Assembly: GCF_020731145.1 (NCBI RefSeq)
Contig: NZ_JAJFZN010000004.1
Location: 434,001-498,000 of the forward strand
Length of the DNA: 64,000 nt
Direction: 5' to 3'
Source of the DNA: Sneathiella sp. HT1-7
GTDB lineage: Bacteria; Pseudomonadota; Alphaproteobacteria; Sneathiellales; Sneathiellaceae
The translations under genes were made by a program, and so were the position numbers. Below are positions 35,636 to 45,731 of the stretch, piece by piece. Numbering within the stretch: the first letter of the stretch is position 1; each line of letters starts with the position of its first letter. Under the pieces are notes generated by a model that saw only the letters and a program-made list of their open reading frames with translations, did no database searches and was not told the origin of the DNA.

Positions 35636-36187
35636 ATGTCGCAGGTTATCGCGAAGCTTCAGGAGGATCACCGGCGAATGTCCGTGCTTCTGGAAGTGTT
35701 GGAACGGGAGGTAGTCACTTTCTCGAAGGGGAATAGTCTTAATTTTTTCATGGTAGAGACAATCCTCGACTATATCGTGAATTTCCCTCAAAGATGCCAT
35801 CATCCGATTGAGAATTTTCTTCTAAAAAGCCTGACCCGCCGAAATCCGGAGGCAGGTGCCGTTGGCGCGGAAATTCTGGATGAGCATGAAGAACTCACAA
35901 ATATCATTACCCGCTTCTCGAATGAAGTGAAACGCGTCAAGCTGGAAGAACCTATTCTGCGCGAGGAACTTCTCGAGACGGTGTGTGAATATAAGGCGAT
36001 TTTACATCAACATATGCGTAAGGAGGAAACGATTTTCTTTCCGGCGGCGGCGAAGTCCCTTATTCAGGCCGACTGGGATGTGATTGAAACACGGATGCGC
36101 GATAAGGGTGATCCGGTCTTCGGCCGGGAAGCAGATCGCGAATATCGCGCACTGCACAAGGTCATTGTTGATTGGGGGCAAAGGTAA
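35636..36187 (+). CDS. Hemerythrin HHE domain protein
   Basis: 183 residues from ATG 35636, which has a strong AGGGAGGTTAC ribosome site; the longer frame from 35549 would run through the FNR box. Iron ligands of the di-iron site are visible: EDHRRM, CHHPIENFLL, LDEHEEL and HQHMRKEETIFFP. The family binds oxygen or NO and some members protect or repair iron-sulfur proteins. The FNR-type box supports a low-oxygen or nitrosative role. It is a single gene. Confidence 0.93.
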   Translation: MSQVIAKLQEDHRRMSVLLEVLEREVVTFSKGNSLNFFMVETILDYIVNFPQRCHHPIENFLLKSLTRRNPEAGAVGAEILDEHEELTNIITRFSNEVKRVKLEEPILREELLETVCEYKAILHQHMRKEETIFFPAAAKSLIQADWDVIETRMRDKGDPVFGREADREYRALHKVIVDWGQR

Positions 36188-36219
36188 ATCAACACCAATC
36201 CACTTTTTCCCTCAGTTTT

Positions 36220-38235
36220 CTACCGTAGTCGCCATGCCTGTGTCCGCTTCAGTATGCCCTTCGAAACAGCGAGATGTATGATGCGAGCGGCGGCATTCGT
36301 ATAGAAAATCATCATTCCCATTGCGGCGGCGGGCGCCACATCCCCTGCGTCATCCATATTCAGCACCGCGATTGAGGCAAGCGCCGTGTCCGTCGAATAC
36401 AGGAACACGACTGCCGAAACCGTCGTCATTGCATTCACGAAAAGATAAATCGCGATATCCAATATGGCGGGCATGCAGACGGGCACAGTCACGCGCGCGA
36501 ACAACTTATAAAAAGGCTGCTTCAGGGAGGAGGCGACGGATTCAAACTCCCCATCCATCTGTTTTAGCGCGGTAACCGCCGTCAGATGCGATACCGTATA
36601 GAAATGGGTAATAGTAACAATGACAAGGATCGCCATCGTGCCATAAATAGTGTTGAGAGGATTATTGGGGTCATTGAAAAAGAAGATGTAGGCGAGTCCC
36701 AGAACCATCCCCGGAATTGCCATCGGCAGCATCGCAAGGAACTGAAAAATACCACGGCCAAGGCGAAAGCTTCTGGTTTTATCTACCATATAGGCGCCGA
36801 TAAATACCACAATGGTTCCAAAAAATGCCGTCAACAGGCCAAGCTTGATGGAGTTGCCATAAGCCTCCCATCCGCCGCCATCCATCACATCGAAATTGTA
36901 GTTTTTCAGGCTGAGGGAAAGATCATAAGGCCAGAATTTGATCAGCGCCGCAAATTGGCAAACGCCGAGAATTCCAATGATGAAAATCGCGACCAGGCTA
37001 CAATAAGTAAAGCAAATACGATCAAATTTCCGGTCCGGCTTAGGCTCGAACACCACGGAGCGGGCGGATAGAAGAGCAACCTGCTTCTTCTGCACCTGAC
37101 GATCAACCGCAAATGCAATAAAGGCGGGCATAAGCAGAACGACAGAGACCACTGCGCCCATCTCAAAATTCTGCTGGCCAATTACTTGCTTATAGATATC
37201 GACGGCCAGCATATTATACTGCCCGCCGATCACCTTCGGCAGGCCGAAATCAGTAATTACCAGATTGAACACAACAAATGCTGCCGAGATCAGGCCGTAT
37301 CGGGCGCCCGGGATTGTGACCGTCCAAAAGGTCTTCCAAGGGCTCGCACGAAGTGAAACCGCCGCTTCATAAAGCCGCGCATCCGAAATGGCAAGCGCCG
37401 TCGTGATAATGATAAAAGCGTGCGGAAAAGTGAAGAAGATGGAACCCAAAACAATGCCATAGGGTCCATAAATGGATTCCCCCATCATCACCTCTTTCAG
37501 CATCCCCTGATTACCGAAAAGATAGACAAGTGCGATACCGGGCAGAAGAGATGGCACGAGGATCGGAGCCATCGCAATCAGACGAAACATCCCTTTCAGG
37601 CGCATGCAGCTTCGGCTCAGCGCATAGGCGAAGGCGAAGGCGAGACTGACGGTGACGATGGTACTGACAATCGAAATAAAGAGAGAATTCTCAATCGATC
37701 GAAAGAGCGAGGGCGTCGAGAAATATGTCGTAAAGTTACTAAACCCGAAGGATTGAACCGGGCGAAGAACGATCCGCCGGAACGTATTGGAATCCACCTC
37801 ACGCCAGTCTGTGCCCGTCATCCGGTCCGAACCGATCAGATAGACCGCGTCCGCTGTCGTTCCACGAATTTTATATAGAACAGGGCTTCGAAAACTGAAA
37901 TCAGGGAACAAAGGCGTCAGGCTCAGCCGGCCGTCGCTACTCGTCGCCATTTCATCCTGCGGAATAGCGTTCAATTTCTCATTAAGTGCCGCAGCGGAGA
38001 AGATCGTGCCATCAAACTTTCCGCTCTCATCGCTGACCTGCAGTTCGATTTGAGAAAGATCAAACTGGAATGTCGAGAACGCTTTCGACAACATGGCATA
38101 AAGCGGAAACGCAAGCGTTACGATCAGGTAAAGCGCGATGGCAAAGATAAATCCTCGCATCATCAGATCGTCCCGCCCGAGCTTTAACTTAACGGGCCGC
38201 TCATTCGGAAGACTGTCAGGCGTTATTACGCTCAT
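36220..38235 (-). CDS. 2-Aminoethylphosphonate ABC transporter permease, fused double permease
   Basis: 671 residues with two BPD-transporter permease halves in one chain, the layout of the PhnU2-type 2-aminoethylphosphonate and AfuB-type iron permeases. Each half has six helices and an EAA loop (AAVSLRASPWKTFWTVTIPGAR and FESVASSLKQPFYKLFARVTVP, given in part). An unusual periplasmic insert of about 100 residues follows the first helix. It is the last gene of the phosphonate operon (ATPase gene 2 bases upstream). Substrate assignment comes from the phnW-phnY-phnA neighbours. Confidence 0.88.
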   Translation of the reverse strand: MSVITPDSLPNERPVKLKLGRDDLMMRGFIFAIALYLIVTLAFPLYAMLSKAFSTFQFDLSQIELQVSDESGKFDGTIFSAAALNEKLNAIPQDEMATSSDGRLSLTPLFPDFSFRSPVLYKIRGTTADAVYLIGSDRMTGTDWREVDSNTFRRIVLRPVQSFGFSNFTTYFSTPSLFRSIENSLFISIVSTIVTVSLAFAFAYALSRSCMRLKGMFRLIAMAPILVPSLLPGIALVYLFGNQGMLKEVMMGESIYGPYGIVLGSIFFTFPHAFIIITTALAISDARLYEAAVSLRASPWKTFWTVTIPGARYGLISAAFVVFNLVITDFGLPKVIGGQYNMLAVDIYKQVIGQQNFEMGAVVSVVLLMPAFIAFAVDRQVQKKQVALLSARSVVFEPKPDRKFDRICFTYCSLVAIFIIGILGVCQFAALIKFWPYDLSLSLKNYNFDVMDGGGWEAYGNSIKLGLLTAFFGTIVVFIGAYMVDKTRSFRLGRGIFQFLAMLPMAIPGMVLGLAYIFFFNDPNNPLNTIYGTMAILVIVTITHFYTVSHLTAVTALKQMDGEFESVASSLKQPFYKLFARVTVPVCMPAILDIAIYLFVNAMTTVSAVVFLYSTDTALASIAVLNMDDAGDVAPAAAMGMMIFYTNAAARIIHLAVSKGILKRTQAWRLR

Positions 38236-38237
38236 TC

Positions 38238-39383
38238 CTACTCACCCGCCGGTCGTGCAAAAACCTTTAACCGGTTACTCGGGATTTCAATCACGAGATC
38301 CTTCTCTGCCTCTAGATCCAGCCGCCGCACCGCGTTAATGGAAAAATCAGCGATAAGCTCTTGTGCACCAAGCACCTCACTCCTCAGTCGACAACGCCAG
38401 AAGGAGCCTAGAAACTCCATTTCGGTAATCCGGCAGTTGATTGCATTATCAGGCTCTTCCATGGGCTCCTTCGCTGATTCCCCATGCGGAATAATATCTT
38501 CCGGTCGTACTGCCGCGATTACGTCGCTATCGGGTTGAAAGTCACCACCACCGGACGTAAATTCTTTCTGGCCGACGGTTACCATCGCAGAGGTGCCAAA
38601 GATCGCCGGGAGTTTGTTCATCTCACCAATAAAATCCGCAACAAAAAGCGTCGCTGGTTCGCGGTAAATGTCGGTCGGTGTACCAATCTGTTCGATCACG
38701 CCATGGTTCATCACCACAATCCGGTCCGCCATGGAGAGAGCCTCTTCCTGATCATGGGTGACCATGATGGTCGTGATACCGAGCTTGCGTTGCAGATCCT
38801 TCACCTCATGCCGCAAATGTACTCGCACCTTCGCGTCAAGGGCCGATAAGGGCTCGTCCAGCAGCAAAAGTCCTGGCGACATGGCAATTGCCCGCGCAAG
38901 GGCGATGCGTTGTTGCTGCCCACCGGAAAGTTGAGCCGGATATTTTTTCCCCTGATCCGGCAGGCCAACCAGTTCCAGCAATTCCGTGACCCGGGTCGAA
39001 ATCGCAGTCTTCGAGAGACCTGCATTCTCAAGGCCGAAGGAAATATTTTTCTCAATCGTTAGGTTAGGAAAAAGGGCGTAGGACTGGAAAACAATACCAA
39101 AATCCCGTTCCGCTGGTGGCAGGTTGGAAATGTCATGACCTGCCTGTTCAATTGAACCGCGGCTTTGTATGTCAAGGCCCGCGATGGCGCGTAACAGAGT
39201 CGTTTTTCCGCAACCCGAGGGACCCAAGAAGCAAACAAATTCGCCTTCAGAAATACTCAAGGAGATATCTCTTAACGCAATAAATTCGCCGAATGCTTTC
39301 CACAGGCTATCTATCTTGAGATAGGCCTCCCCCTGAGGCTGAGTTTCATCTAAATCCAATTCACCGGTTGCCTCAGCTAGCAT
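38238..39383 (-). CDS. 2-Aminoethylphosphonate ABC transporter ATPase
   Basis: 381 residues. Walker A GPSGCGKTTLLRAIAG, signature LSGGQQQRIALARAIA, Walker B LLLLDEPLSALDAKVR, and switch His in MVTHDQEEALS. A C-terminal TOBE-type regulatory domain begins about residue 250. It belongs to the CysA/PotA/FbpC group, and the phosphonate PhnT-type is indicated by position between binding protein and permease. It drives import with the fused permease. Confidence 0.9.
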   Translation of the reverse strand: MLAEATGELDLDETQPQGEAYLKIDSLWKAFGEFIALRDISLSISEGEFVCFLGPSGCGKTTLLRAIAGLDIQSRGSIEQAGHDISNLPPAERDFGIVFQSYALFPNLTIEKNISFGLENAGLSKTAISTRVTELLELVGLPDQGKKYPAQLSGGQQQRIALARAIAMSPGLLLLDEPLSALDAKVRVHLRHEVKDLQRKLGITTIMVTHDQEEALSMADRIVVMNHGVIEQIGTPTDIYREPATLFVADFIGEMNKLPAIFGTSAMVTVGQKEFTSGGGDFQPDSDVIAAVRPEDIIPHGESAKEPMEEPDNAINCRITEMEFLGSFWRCRLRSEVLGAQELIADFSINAVRRLDLEAEKDLVIEIPSNRLKVFARPAGE

Positions 39384-39418
39384 GTTTCCCCGCCCCTAAT
39401 ATTCTAACTCGTACAGTA

Positions 39419-39449
39419 TAAAAAAAAGGCACCGCAAATGCGATGCCTT
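39419..39449 (-). terminator. Stem-loop with T-run after the phosphonate binding-protein gene
   Basis: AAGGCATCGC and GCGGTGCCTT pair around ATTT with one mismatch and are followed by eight T on the minus strand. It lies 18 bases after the binding-protein stop and 36 before the ATPase start, inside the operon. It probably acts as a partial terminator so that the binding protein is made in excess. Confidence 0.85.
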
Positions 39450-39466
39450 CTTTTTGGTTGTTTGGA

Positions 39467-40486
39467 TTAGCTCTTGGCCTCTGATTTTGAATCGTAGCGT
39501 TTCTGCCACTCTTCCAGAATTGCCTTGCGATTGTTCGCGGCAAATTCAAAATCATTGTCGATCATTTTCTCCAGCAGATTTTCCGGGAAGAATTTGACCG
39601 GCTTGGCAACGCCAGGATACGCAACAACGGCATAGCCGGTGTTATACATCACGTTGGCATCCTTCGTAACTGTCCAGTCTACGAGGGTTTTAGCCGCATC
39701 GAGATTATCCGTTCCCGCAACAATCGCGGTTGCTTCCATATCCCAGCCAACACCTTCTGTCGGTACGATAATTTCAAGCGGTGCGCCGTCAGCTTTGGAT
39801 TTTGCGCCGCGGAATGCGAAGGAAACACCGATCGGGATTTCACCAGCAGCCGCAAGTTTACAAGGCTTGGAGCCGGAATGAGTATAACGCGCAATATTCT
39901 CATGCAGCGCATCCATATACTGCCAACCACCTTCTTCACCGAACATCTGTAACCAGCTGGAGACGTCAAGGAAGCCGGTACCGGAAGAATTCGGGTTCGG
40001 CATGATGATATGGCCTTTATACTCAGGCTTCGTCAGGTCTTTCCAGCTTGTCGGTGCCGTCAGACCAAGCTTTTCAGCCTCAACCGTATTAAAGCAAACA
40101 GAGGCAACCCATGCATCCATGCCTGTCCATGTTGGTGGCGTGCTTTTGTCGACAAATTTCTTGTCGAGCATTTCAACACCTTTCGGTGCATATGGCTCCA
40201 ACATACCTTCTGATTTCATCAGGAGGAGAGAGGTTGCGGCAAGGCCCCAGATAACGTCTGCCTGAGGATTGTTTTTCTCGGCCAGCAGTTTTGCGGTGAT
40301 GATACCAGTAGAATCACGCACCCAATTGATCTGGATATCCGGGTGAGCTTTATTGAACTCCTCCGCATAGCGCTTCAGGTCTTCTGCTTCAACGGCCGTG
40401 TAGACAGTCAGCTCGGCTGCCATAGCACTGTTCGCAACGAACAGGCCCGCAATGGCGGTCAAAGCCAATTTCTTCAATTGTAACAT
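39467..40486 (-). CDS. 2-Aminoethylphosphonate substrate-binding protein
   Basis: 339 residues with a signal peptide (KLALTAIAGLFVANSAMA-AE). The mature protein is an extracellular solute-binding family 1 member starting ELTVYTAVEAEDLKRYAEEF, with QADVIWGLAATSLLLMKSEG and a Ser/Thr-rich PNPNSSGTGFLDVSSW segment expected to hold the phosphonate. AGGGGGAGCGACAAA precedes the start. A 226-base gap with a tandem 10-bp repeat separates it from phnY, so it may have its own promoter. Confidence 0.9.
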   Translation of the reverse strand: MLQLKKLALTAIAGLFVANSAMAAELTVYTAVEAEDLKRYAEEFNKAHPDIQINWVRDSTGIITAKLLAEKNNPQADVIWGLAATSLLLMKSEGMLEPYAPKGVEMLDKKFVDKSTPPTWTGMDAWVASVCFNTVEAEKLGLTAPTSWKDLTKPEYKGHIIMPNPNSSGTGFLDVSSWLQMFGEEGGWQYMDALHENIARYTHSGSKPCKLAAAGEIPIGVSFAFRGAKSKADGAPLEIIVPTEGVGWDMEATAIVAGTDNLDAAKTLVDWTVTKDANVMYNTGYAVVAYPGVAKPVKFFPENLLEKMIDNDFEFAANNRKAILEEWQKRYDSKSEAKS

Positions 40487-40540
40487 TTTGTCGCTCCCCC
40501 TTTTAAGAGATTAGTTGAGAATTAAACTTGATCATACCCA

Positions 40541-40560
40541 CAAAGATCCACAAAGATCCA
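40541..40560. repeat. Two tandem 10-bp copies CAAAGATCCA upstream of the binding-protein gene
   Basis: CAAAGATCCA is repeated directly with no gap, about 55 bases upstream of the binding-protein start. The 10-base period equals one DNA turn, which fits a regulator-binding site, but it may be chance. Confidence 0.45.
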
Positions 40561-40712
40561 AATTTGAATCACAATCATTTGTTACTCAATGCAATAGTGG
40601 CGTAATGTGACAAATAGAAGAAATCTATTATATTTATGAAGTCATAACTTAAATCGATATATTGATAATGGCAACTACTCTCTGACAACCGCATTCTTCT
40701 GCGATTCTCAGC

Positions 40713-42185
40713 CTAATTCTGGGGCCATGGCAGCGAATAAGTCTTTACATTAGTAAAAAATTTCATCGCTTCCAGAACACCTTCCTTCACGCCATTCCCT
40801 GAATCTTTAATTCCACCAAAGGGCGACATCTCAATGCGGTAGCCCGGCTGCTCCCAAATATTTACCGTTCCCACATCAAGCCCGTCAATGAAATGTGTAA
40901 TCCGGTCAAGGCGATTAGTGCAAACCCCTGCAGAAAGGCCGAAGGGTGTCGAGTTGGAAATTTCAATCAACGCATCATCATCGTTGGGCACCCGGACAAT
41001 CGGAATGATGGGTCCGAACGTCTCATCAAACACGAGTTCACTATCATGCGGCACATGATCAACAACGATCGGCGGCAGAAGCGCCCCGTCCCGCCCCGGA
41101 TGATAGAGAATTTTCGCCCCTTGCTTCTCCGCCATGAGCACTCGATTCTCGAATGTTTCAGCCGCCTTTTCATGAATAACACAGCCGAGTTGCGTTTCTG
41201 GATCCTCTGGATCTCCAAACTTGATTTTCTTAGCGATTCCAAGAATATGTGGGACAATCTTGTCAGCGACATTCTCTTGCACAAGAATTCGTTTGATCGC
41301 TGTACAACGCTGACCAGAGTTGCCTGTCGCACCTGCAACCGCGATTTGGGCCGCCTTGATAAGGTCGTCATCACTCAAATCATCGAGAATAATCAGCGGA
41401 TCATTGCCGCCAAGTTCCAGCGCGAGACGCTTGTACCCCGCTTTTTCGGCAATCATCTTGCCAACCGGCACACCGCCGGTGAAGGTCACAATATCCGCAT
41501 GCTTGTTGATAATCATTTCCTCACCGATATCTTGCGGCCATCCGGTCACGACCTGAAACATCTCAGGTGGCAAACCCGCCTCATAGAGGATATCCGCCAG
41601 CGCAATCGCGGTGAGCGGCGTCTGCTCAGTCGGTTTACAAACAACGCAATTATTGGTGGCAATGGCAGGCGCAATCTTGTGCGACACCATATTGAGCGGA
41701 TGATTGAACGGCGTGATGGCCGAAATCACATTGACTGGTTCACGCTTGGTGTAAATTTTTCGAGCTTTACCATGGGGTGTTAGATCGCATGAGAATATCT
41801 GGCCGTCATCGAGAATGGCAAGCTGACCGGCCAACATAAAAACATCATAGGCCCGACCCGTTTCATAAAGCGCGTGCTGATGACAGATACCAAGCTCAAG
41901 TGTAATGACCTTTGCGAGGCTCTCTCTTCGCGCCTGGATAAGTTCCGCCGCTTTGAATAGAATCTGCTGCCGTTCATAGCGTGTAAGCGACGGGCGATAA
42001 TTTGCCGCAATCTCAAACGCTTCGCGCGCATGTTCGGCGTTGCCTGCGGGTACTGTTCCAATCACCTCGTTGGTATAGGGATAGCGCACTTCAACAACGC
42101 CCTTTGTTGTCACTTTTCGGCCGCCAATGCGCATAGCCTCGACAATGACCGGCCGAGCGGGTTTTGATGCTGTCATCTTGTTCAC
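40713..42185 (-). CDS. phnY: Phosphonoacetaldehyde dehydrogenase
   Basis: Oxidises phosphonoacetaldehyde to phosphonoacetate with NAD+. 490 residues of the aldehyde dehydrogenase superfamily: catalytic Cys in [13 protein letters not shown], general base Glu in [10 protein letters not shown], and [20 protein letters not shown] for cofactor binding. It overlaps the phosphonoacetate hydrolase gene by four bases and completes the PhnW-PhnY-PhnA route. An ordinary aldehyde substrate is possible by family alone; the context makes the phosphonate role likely. Confidence 0.95.
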   Translation of the reverse strand: MNKMTASKPARPVIVEAMRIGGRKVTTKGVVEVRYPYTNEVIGTVPAGNAEHAREAFEIAANYRPSLTRYERQQILFKAAELIQARRESLAKVITLELGICHQHALYETGRAYDVFMLAGQLAILDDGQIFSCDLTPHGKARKIYTKREPVNVISAITPFNHPLNMVSHKIAPAIATNNCVVCKPTEQTPLTAIALADILYEAGLPPEMFQVVTGWPQDIGEEMIINKHADIVTFTGGVPVGKMIAEKAGYKRLALELGGNDPLIILDDLSDDDLIKAAQIAVAGATGNSGQRCTAIKRILVQENVADKIVPHILGIAKKIKFGDPEDPETQLGCVIHEKAAETFENRVLMAEKQGAKILYHPGRDGALLPPIVVDHVPHDSELVFDETFGPIIPIVRVPNDDDALIEISNSTPFGLSAGVCTNRLDRITHFIDGLDVGTVNIWEQPGYRIEMSPFGGIKDSGNGVKEGVLEAMKFFTNVKTYSLPWPQN

Positions 42186-43456
42186 TTGGCAGCGACGAGC
42201 GCCGCGGCGCGCGTTGCATAATAGTAGGCGTCAAAATTTCGGAGCGTTGGTTTTTCCGGCAATTCCGGCATGGCGACATTCACAATGAAAGGCACAACCT
42301 GCTCGCTTACGCCACCATGAGAGCGAAGCGGCACTTCAAGACCAGACAAATCATGCCTATCCGCCGAGGTGCCTAGCACCTGATTCTCTCCGGATACAAT
42401 CACAAGATCGCCGATCCGGTCTGGCGGAAGCTGAAACCGTTCTGCAGCGGTCGCCTTATCCAGCACAAGTTCAATCCCCGGAGTTGCCTCCAGCTTTGCA
42501 ATCACCGCAGCCTGATCAACGTCCGGCTTGAGATAGGCCGTCGCAAAAGAACCAAGCGCGCCATGATGCACAACATAAGGGTCAGTGATTGGCAGGATAA
42601 CCCGGCTCGCGCCCTCACCTGTTTCCTTATCCAACAAATCTTGCAGATAGATCACATCAGGTGTGCCATCGGCTTTATGCTTGGGCTTCATGCCGTGATC
42701 AGCAGTGACAACGATTGCGGCGCCCAGAGCATCAAGCTGGCCCAGATAGGAATCAAACATTTCATAGAAGGCGTTGGCATCGGGTGTTCCCGGAGCGGCC
42801 TTATGCTGCACATAGTCCGTTGTTGTCAGATACATCAAATCCGGCTTGAAGGAAGTCATTAGCTTCACCCCGGCATTGAACACATATTCGGAAAGCTCCG
42901 CTGAATAAACAGACGGCACCGGAATATCGAGGCTTTTTGAAGCATTGTCGATGCCATGTTCTGCAACGGTGGTGGTATCGGATTTCTCTGTCGAGAAGCA
43001 GAGCGCCCGTCCCTCATCAAACTTGAGACCGTGGCCGAGCAGCGCCCGAAGCTTGTCCTTCGCGGTGACAATAGCGATGCGCTTACCCGCATCGTAGAAG
43101 CTTTTGAAAATCGTTGGCACCCTGAGGAAGCGCGGATCATTCATCATCACTTCTTCACCGGTTTCCGGATCCAGCAGGAAGTTGCCGCAAATACCATGGA
43201 CGGCAGGTGGCTGTCCCGTCGCAATCGACATGTTGTTCGGGTTGGTGAAACTCGGGATCACACAATGGGCGAGATGCATGCTGCCTGTCTCGCGGAAACG
43301 CTTCATCGTTGGCATCACACCCGCATCGATCGCGGCTTCAATATAGGCATTCTCGCACCCATCGAGGCAGATGACAACCGCTGTCCGCCCAGGAAACGGA
43401 TAAGTCCGGTCATTTACGGTAACGCCATTCGGGGACATATTGTTCATTGTCTTCAA
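42182..43456 (-). CDS. phnA: Phosphonoacetate hydrolase
   Basis: Cleaves the C-P bond of phosphonoacetate to acetate and phosphate. 424 residues, alkaline-phosphatase superfamily. Metal/nucleophile segments are visible: [36 protein letters not shown] with the Thr/Ser nucleophile region, [12 protein letters not shown], and [10 protein letters not shown]. The final part has [13 protein letters not shown]. It lies between phnW (18 bases upstream) and phnY. ATGs at 43456 and 43438 are both possible starts. Not to be confused with the zinc-ribbon PhnA protein at 51018. Confidence 0.95.
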   Translation of the reverse strand: MKTMNNMSPNGVTVNDRTYPFPGRTAVVICLDGCENAYIEAAIDAGVMPTMKRFRETGSMHLAHCVIPSFTNPNNMSIATGQPPAVHGICGNFLLDPETGEEVMMNDPRFLRVPTIFKSFYDAGKRIAIVTAKDKLRALLGHGLKFDEGRALCFSTEKSDTTTVAEHGIDNASKSLDIPVPSVYSAELSEYVFNAGVKLMTSFKPDLMYLTTTDYVQHKAAPGTPDANAFYEMFDSYLGQLDALGAAIVVTADHGMKPKHKADGTPDVIYLQDLLDKETGEGASRVILPITDPYVVHHGALGSFATAYLKPDVDQAAVIAKLEATPGIELVLDKATAAERFQLPPDRIGDLVIVSGENQVLGTSADRHDLSGLEVPLRSHGGVSEQVVPFIVNVAMPELPEKPTLRNFDAYYYATRAAALVAAK

Positions 43457-43474
43457 AACTCCAATTCAGATTCT

Positions 43475-44677
43475 TCAAGCCGCAAGGCGGGCACGTTCTT
43501 TCAGCGCAGATTCAGGGGGGCTCGCGCTATCAACATTCATTTCTTCCAGGGATTCTTTTGCAGCTGCTACGACATTGCGCATCACCTGTTCGTCAAGTCG
43601 GCCAATGCAGCCAATCCGGAAACTGTCCACCACGGTCAGCTTGCCCGGATAAATGATAAATCCCTTGGCCTTCATCAGATCATAGAAGCGCCCAAACGCG
43701 AAATTCGGGTGGTCCGGATTAAAGAACGTCACGATAATCGGCGACAGCCAGCGATCCTTTAACAAGGTCTCAAAGCCAAGATCCCTCATGCCGGCCACCA
43801 TGACATCGCGATTGCGTTCATACCGCGCAAGTCGAGCGGGTGCGCCGCCTTCGGCCTCATGCATTTCCAGCGCTTTCATAAAGGCGGCGACCGCATGAGT
43901 TGGGGGCGTGAAGCGCCACTGCCCCGTTTTCTTGAAATTGGCCCACTGGGCATGGACATCGAGGCTGAGGGAATGGCTGTTACCTTTCGCGGCTTCCAGC
44001 TCAGATTTGTGGGCAATTATAAATCCGAAGCCGGGCACACCTTCAATGCATTTATTGGCAGAGGAAATCATGGCTTCATACCTGATATCGCGCACATCAA
44101 GCGGCAGCGCACCAAAAGCACTCATTGAATCAATCAGCAGTTTGCGCCCCGCCGCCGCAACAATTTCAGAGATTTCCTGCACCGGGTTCAAAATGCCGGA
44201 ACTCGTCTCACAGTGGACAAGGACGACATGCGTTATTTCAGAGTCTTCTGCCAAAGCAGCCGCAACCTCAACACCACGCGGCGGCATATAGTCACCCTTG
44301 TCGATGACCAAATGGTTCCGCCCAAGATAGCGCAGTGTTTCTGCTATTCTTTTGCCATACGCGCCATTGACCAAAACCAGGGTCTTACTGTTCTTTCCAA
44401 GTAAGGAGCCCAGCATCGCTTCGACGGCGAAGGTCCCGCTTCCCTGCATCGGCACACAGTCATATTCCGTGCCATCGTCACCAGCAATATTGAGTAGCTT
44501 AGTACAGAGCGATGCCGTCATGGCCCGGAAATCACCATCCCAGGAACCCCAATCTTTCAGCATCGCCTGCTTGACTTCATAGGAGGTTGTTAACGGACCC
44601 GGGGTCAACAGATAGGGCTCTCCCATATGCGGTGCCGGAAACTCAGCAGTCGGCCGATTTTTCTCATCCATCTGCAT
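43475..44677 (-). CDS. phnW: 2-Aminoethylphosphonate:pyruvate aminotransferase
   Basis: PLP enzyme that moves the amino group of 2-aminoethylphosphonate to pyruvate, giving phosphonoacetaldehyde and alanine. 400 residues, class V aminotransferase. The N-terminal [26 protein letters not shown] (in part) is typical, the PLP Lys is in [17 protein letters not shown] and the Asp in [25 protein letters not shown] precedes the ATG. First gene of the phnW-phnA-phnY-importer operon, with the LysR regulator divergent. Confidence 0.96.
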   Translation of the reverse strand: MQMDEKNRPTAEFPAPHMGEPYLLTPGPLTTSYEVKQAMLKDWGSWDGDFRAMTASLCTKLLNIAGDDGTEYDCVPMQGSGTFAVEAMLGSLLGKNSKTLVLVNGAYGKRIAETLRYLGRNHLVIDKGDYMPPRGVEVAAALAEDSEITHVVLVHCETSSGILNPVQEISEIVAAAGRKLLIDSMSAFGALPLDVRDIRYEAMISSANKCIEGVPGFGFIIAHKSELEAAKGNSHSLSLDVHAQWANFKKTGQWRFTPPTHAVAAFMKALEMHEAEGGAPARLARYERNRDVMVAGMRDLGFETLLKDRWLSPIIVTFFNPDHPNFAFGRFYDLMKAKGFIIYPGKLTVVDSFRIGCIGRLDEQVMRNVVAAAKESLEEMNVDSASPPESALKERARLAA

Positions 44678-44841
44678 TTATAATATCCTCACTAAAAAAT
44701 TCACTGCGGGTGATCCAGAACGTAATTAACAACGTAATATATGTAAAATCGTTAAATACAATCGATGTATAATTTTAGTTGATATTATTAGTCTTTCTGT
44801 TAGTAAGCGCTATATTATCGATACAGAGGATAGGAATCCAA
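44678..44841. promoter_or_regulatory. Divergent control region phnW / LysR regulator
   Basis: 164 bases, AT-rich, with several overlapping short palindromic patterns (for example TAACAACGTAATATATG and AAATCGTTAAATACAATCG). Expected LysR operator. No exact site can be fixed by eye. Confidence 0.45.
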
Positions 44842-45723
44842 ATGCGATATGTTCAACTACGTGCCTTTCACTTTGTCGCCACTCAGGGCGGATTTTCGCG
44901 TGCTGCCGAAGCTTTGTCCCTTACTCAGCCCGCGATATCGGATCAAGTCCGTAAGTTAGAGTGCGAGTATGACGTTTTGTTGTTTAATCGACAAAAAAAA
45001 CAGGTCGCCCTTACAGATTTCGGCAAAAAGCTGCTGGAAATCACTCATCGAATGTTTGATGTGGAGCATCAGGCCCATGAATTACTATCGGAATCGCGAG
45101 CTTTAGGATCTGCGAATCTGAAAATAATTGCTGATTCCGTACAACATCTTCATCCGATCCTTGGCCCCTTCCGCCAACAATACCCGGAAGTCTTTATTTC
45201 CGTCAGCACCGGCAACACATCGGAAATTATCGAAAAACTGTGTAGTTATGAGGCAGATGTAGGCGTTTTGGGAGAAATACCGGAAGCGCGAGAGTTTGAT
45301 GTTGTAAAACTGAGCTCCACCCCTATCATCGCCTTTGCCTCCAAACGAAGCTCGGCGGGCGGAATGAAATCCATATCTCTTCAGGAACTGGCTAGCAAAC
45401 CCCTCGTCCTTCGGGAGAAGGGATCGAAAACACGTCAGAAACTTGAACAGATCGCAGCCGCAGCCGGACTGACCCTTAAACCGTCGATCGAAGCAGTGGG
45501 CCGGGAAGCCATCCGTGAAATTGTGGCAAGCGGCGCCGGTATCGGCATCGTTTCCGAGGCCGAGTTTGGCTTTGATGAACGTTTGTGCAAAATTGCGATT
45601 TCAGGATGCGAGCCGCTGATGGATGAGGCTTTGATCTGCCTGAAGGAACGCAGCAAGAGTAACCTTGTCGGCGCCTTCATGAAGATGGCGCAAGACCGAC
45701 TGAAGCTTGAGTCTGCCGCCTGA
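44842..45723 (+). CDS. LysR-family regulator of phosphonate use
   Basis: 293 residues from ATG 44842, which follows AGAGGATAGGAATCCAA; the earlier in-frame ATG at 44779 encodes an unlikely hydrophobic leader. The helix-turn-helix is at residues 4-60 (AFHFVATQGGFSRAAEALSL, then TQPAISDQVRKLE). The effector domain has the usual IADSVQHLHP start. It matches the LysR type found with phnW operons, and is divergent from phnW. It ends nine bases from the convergent HD-domain oxygenase gene and may control both phosphonate operons. Confidence 0.9.
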   Translation: MRYVQLRAFHFVATQGGFSRAAEALSLTQPAISDQVRKLECEYDVLLFNRQKKQVALTDFGKKLLEITHRMFDVEHQAHELLSESRALGSANLKIIADSVQHLHPILGPFRQQYPEVFISVSTGNTSEIIEKLCSYEADVGVLGEIPEAREFDVVKLSSTPIIAFASKRSSAGGMKSISLQELASKPLVLREKGSKTRQKLEQIAAAAGLTLKPSIEAVGREAIREIVASGAGIGIVSEAEFGFDERLCKIAISGCEPLMDEALICLKERSKSNLVGAFMKMAQDRLKLESAA

Positions 45724-45731
45724 GTAAAAAC

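Noticed and set aside
40893-41783. 296-codon antisense frame over phnY
   Set aside because: Shadow of an unambiguous aldehyde dehydrogenase gene.
42956-43762. 268-codon antisense frame over phnA and phnW
   Set aside because: Covers two certain genes on the other strand and reads as random His/Arg-rich protein.
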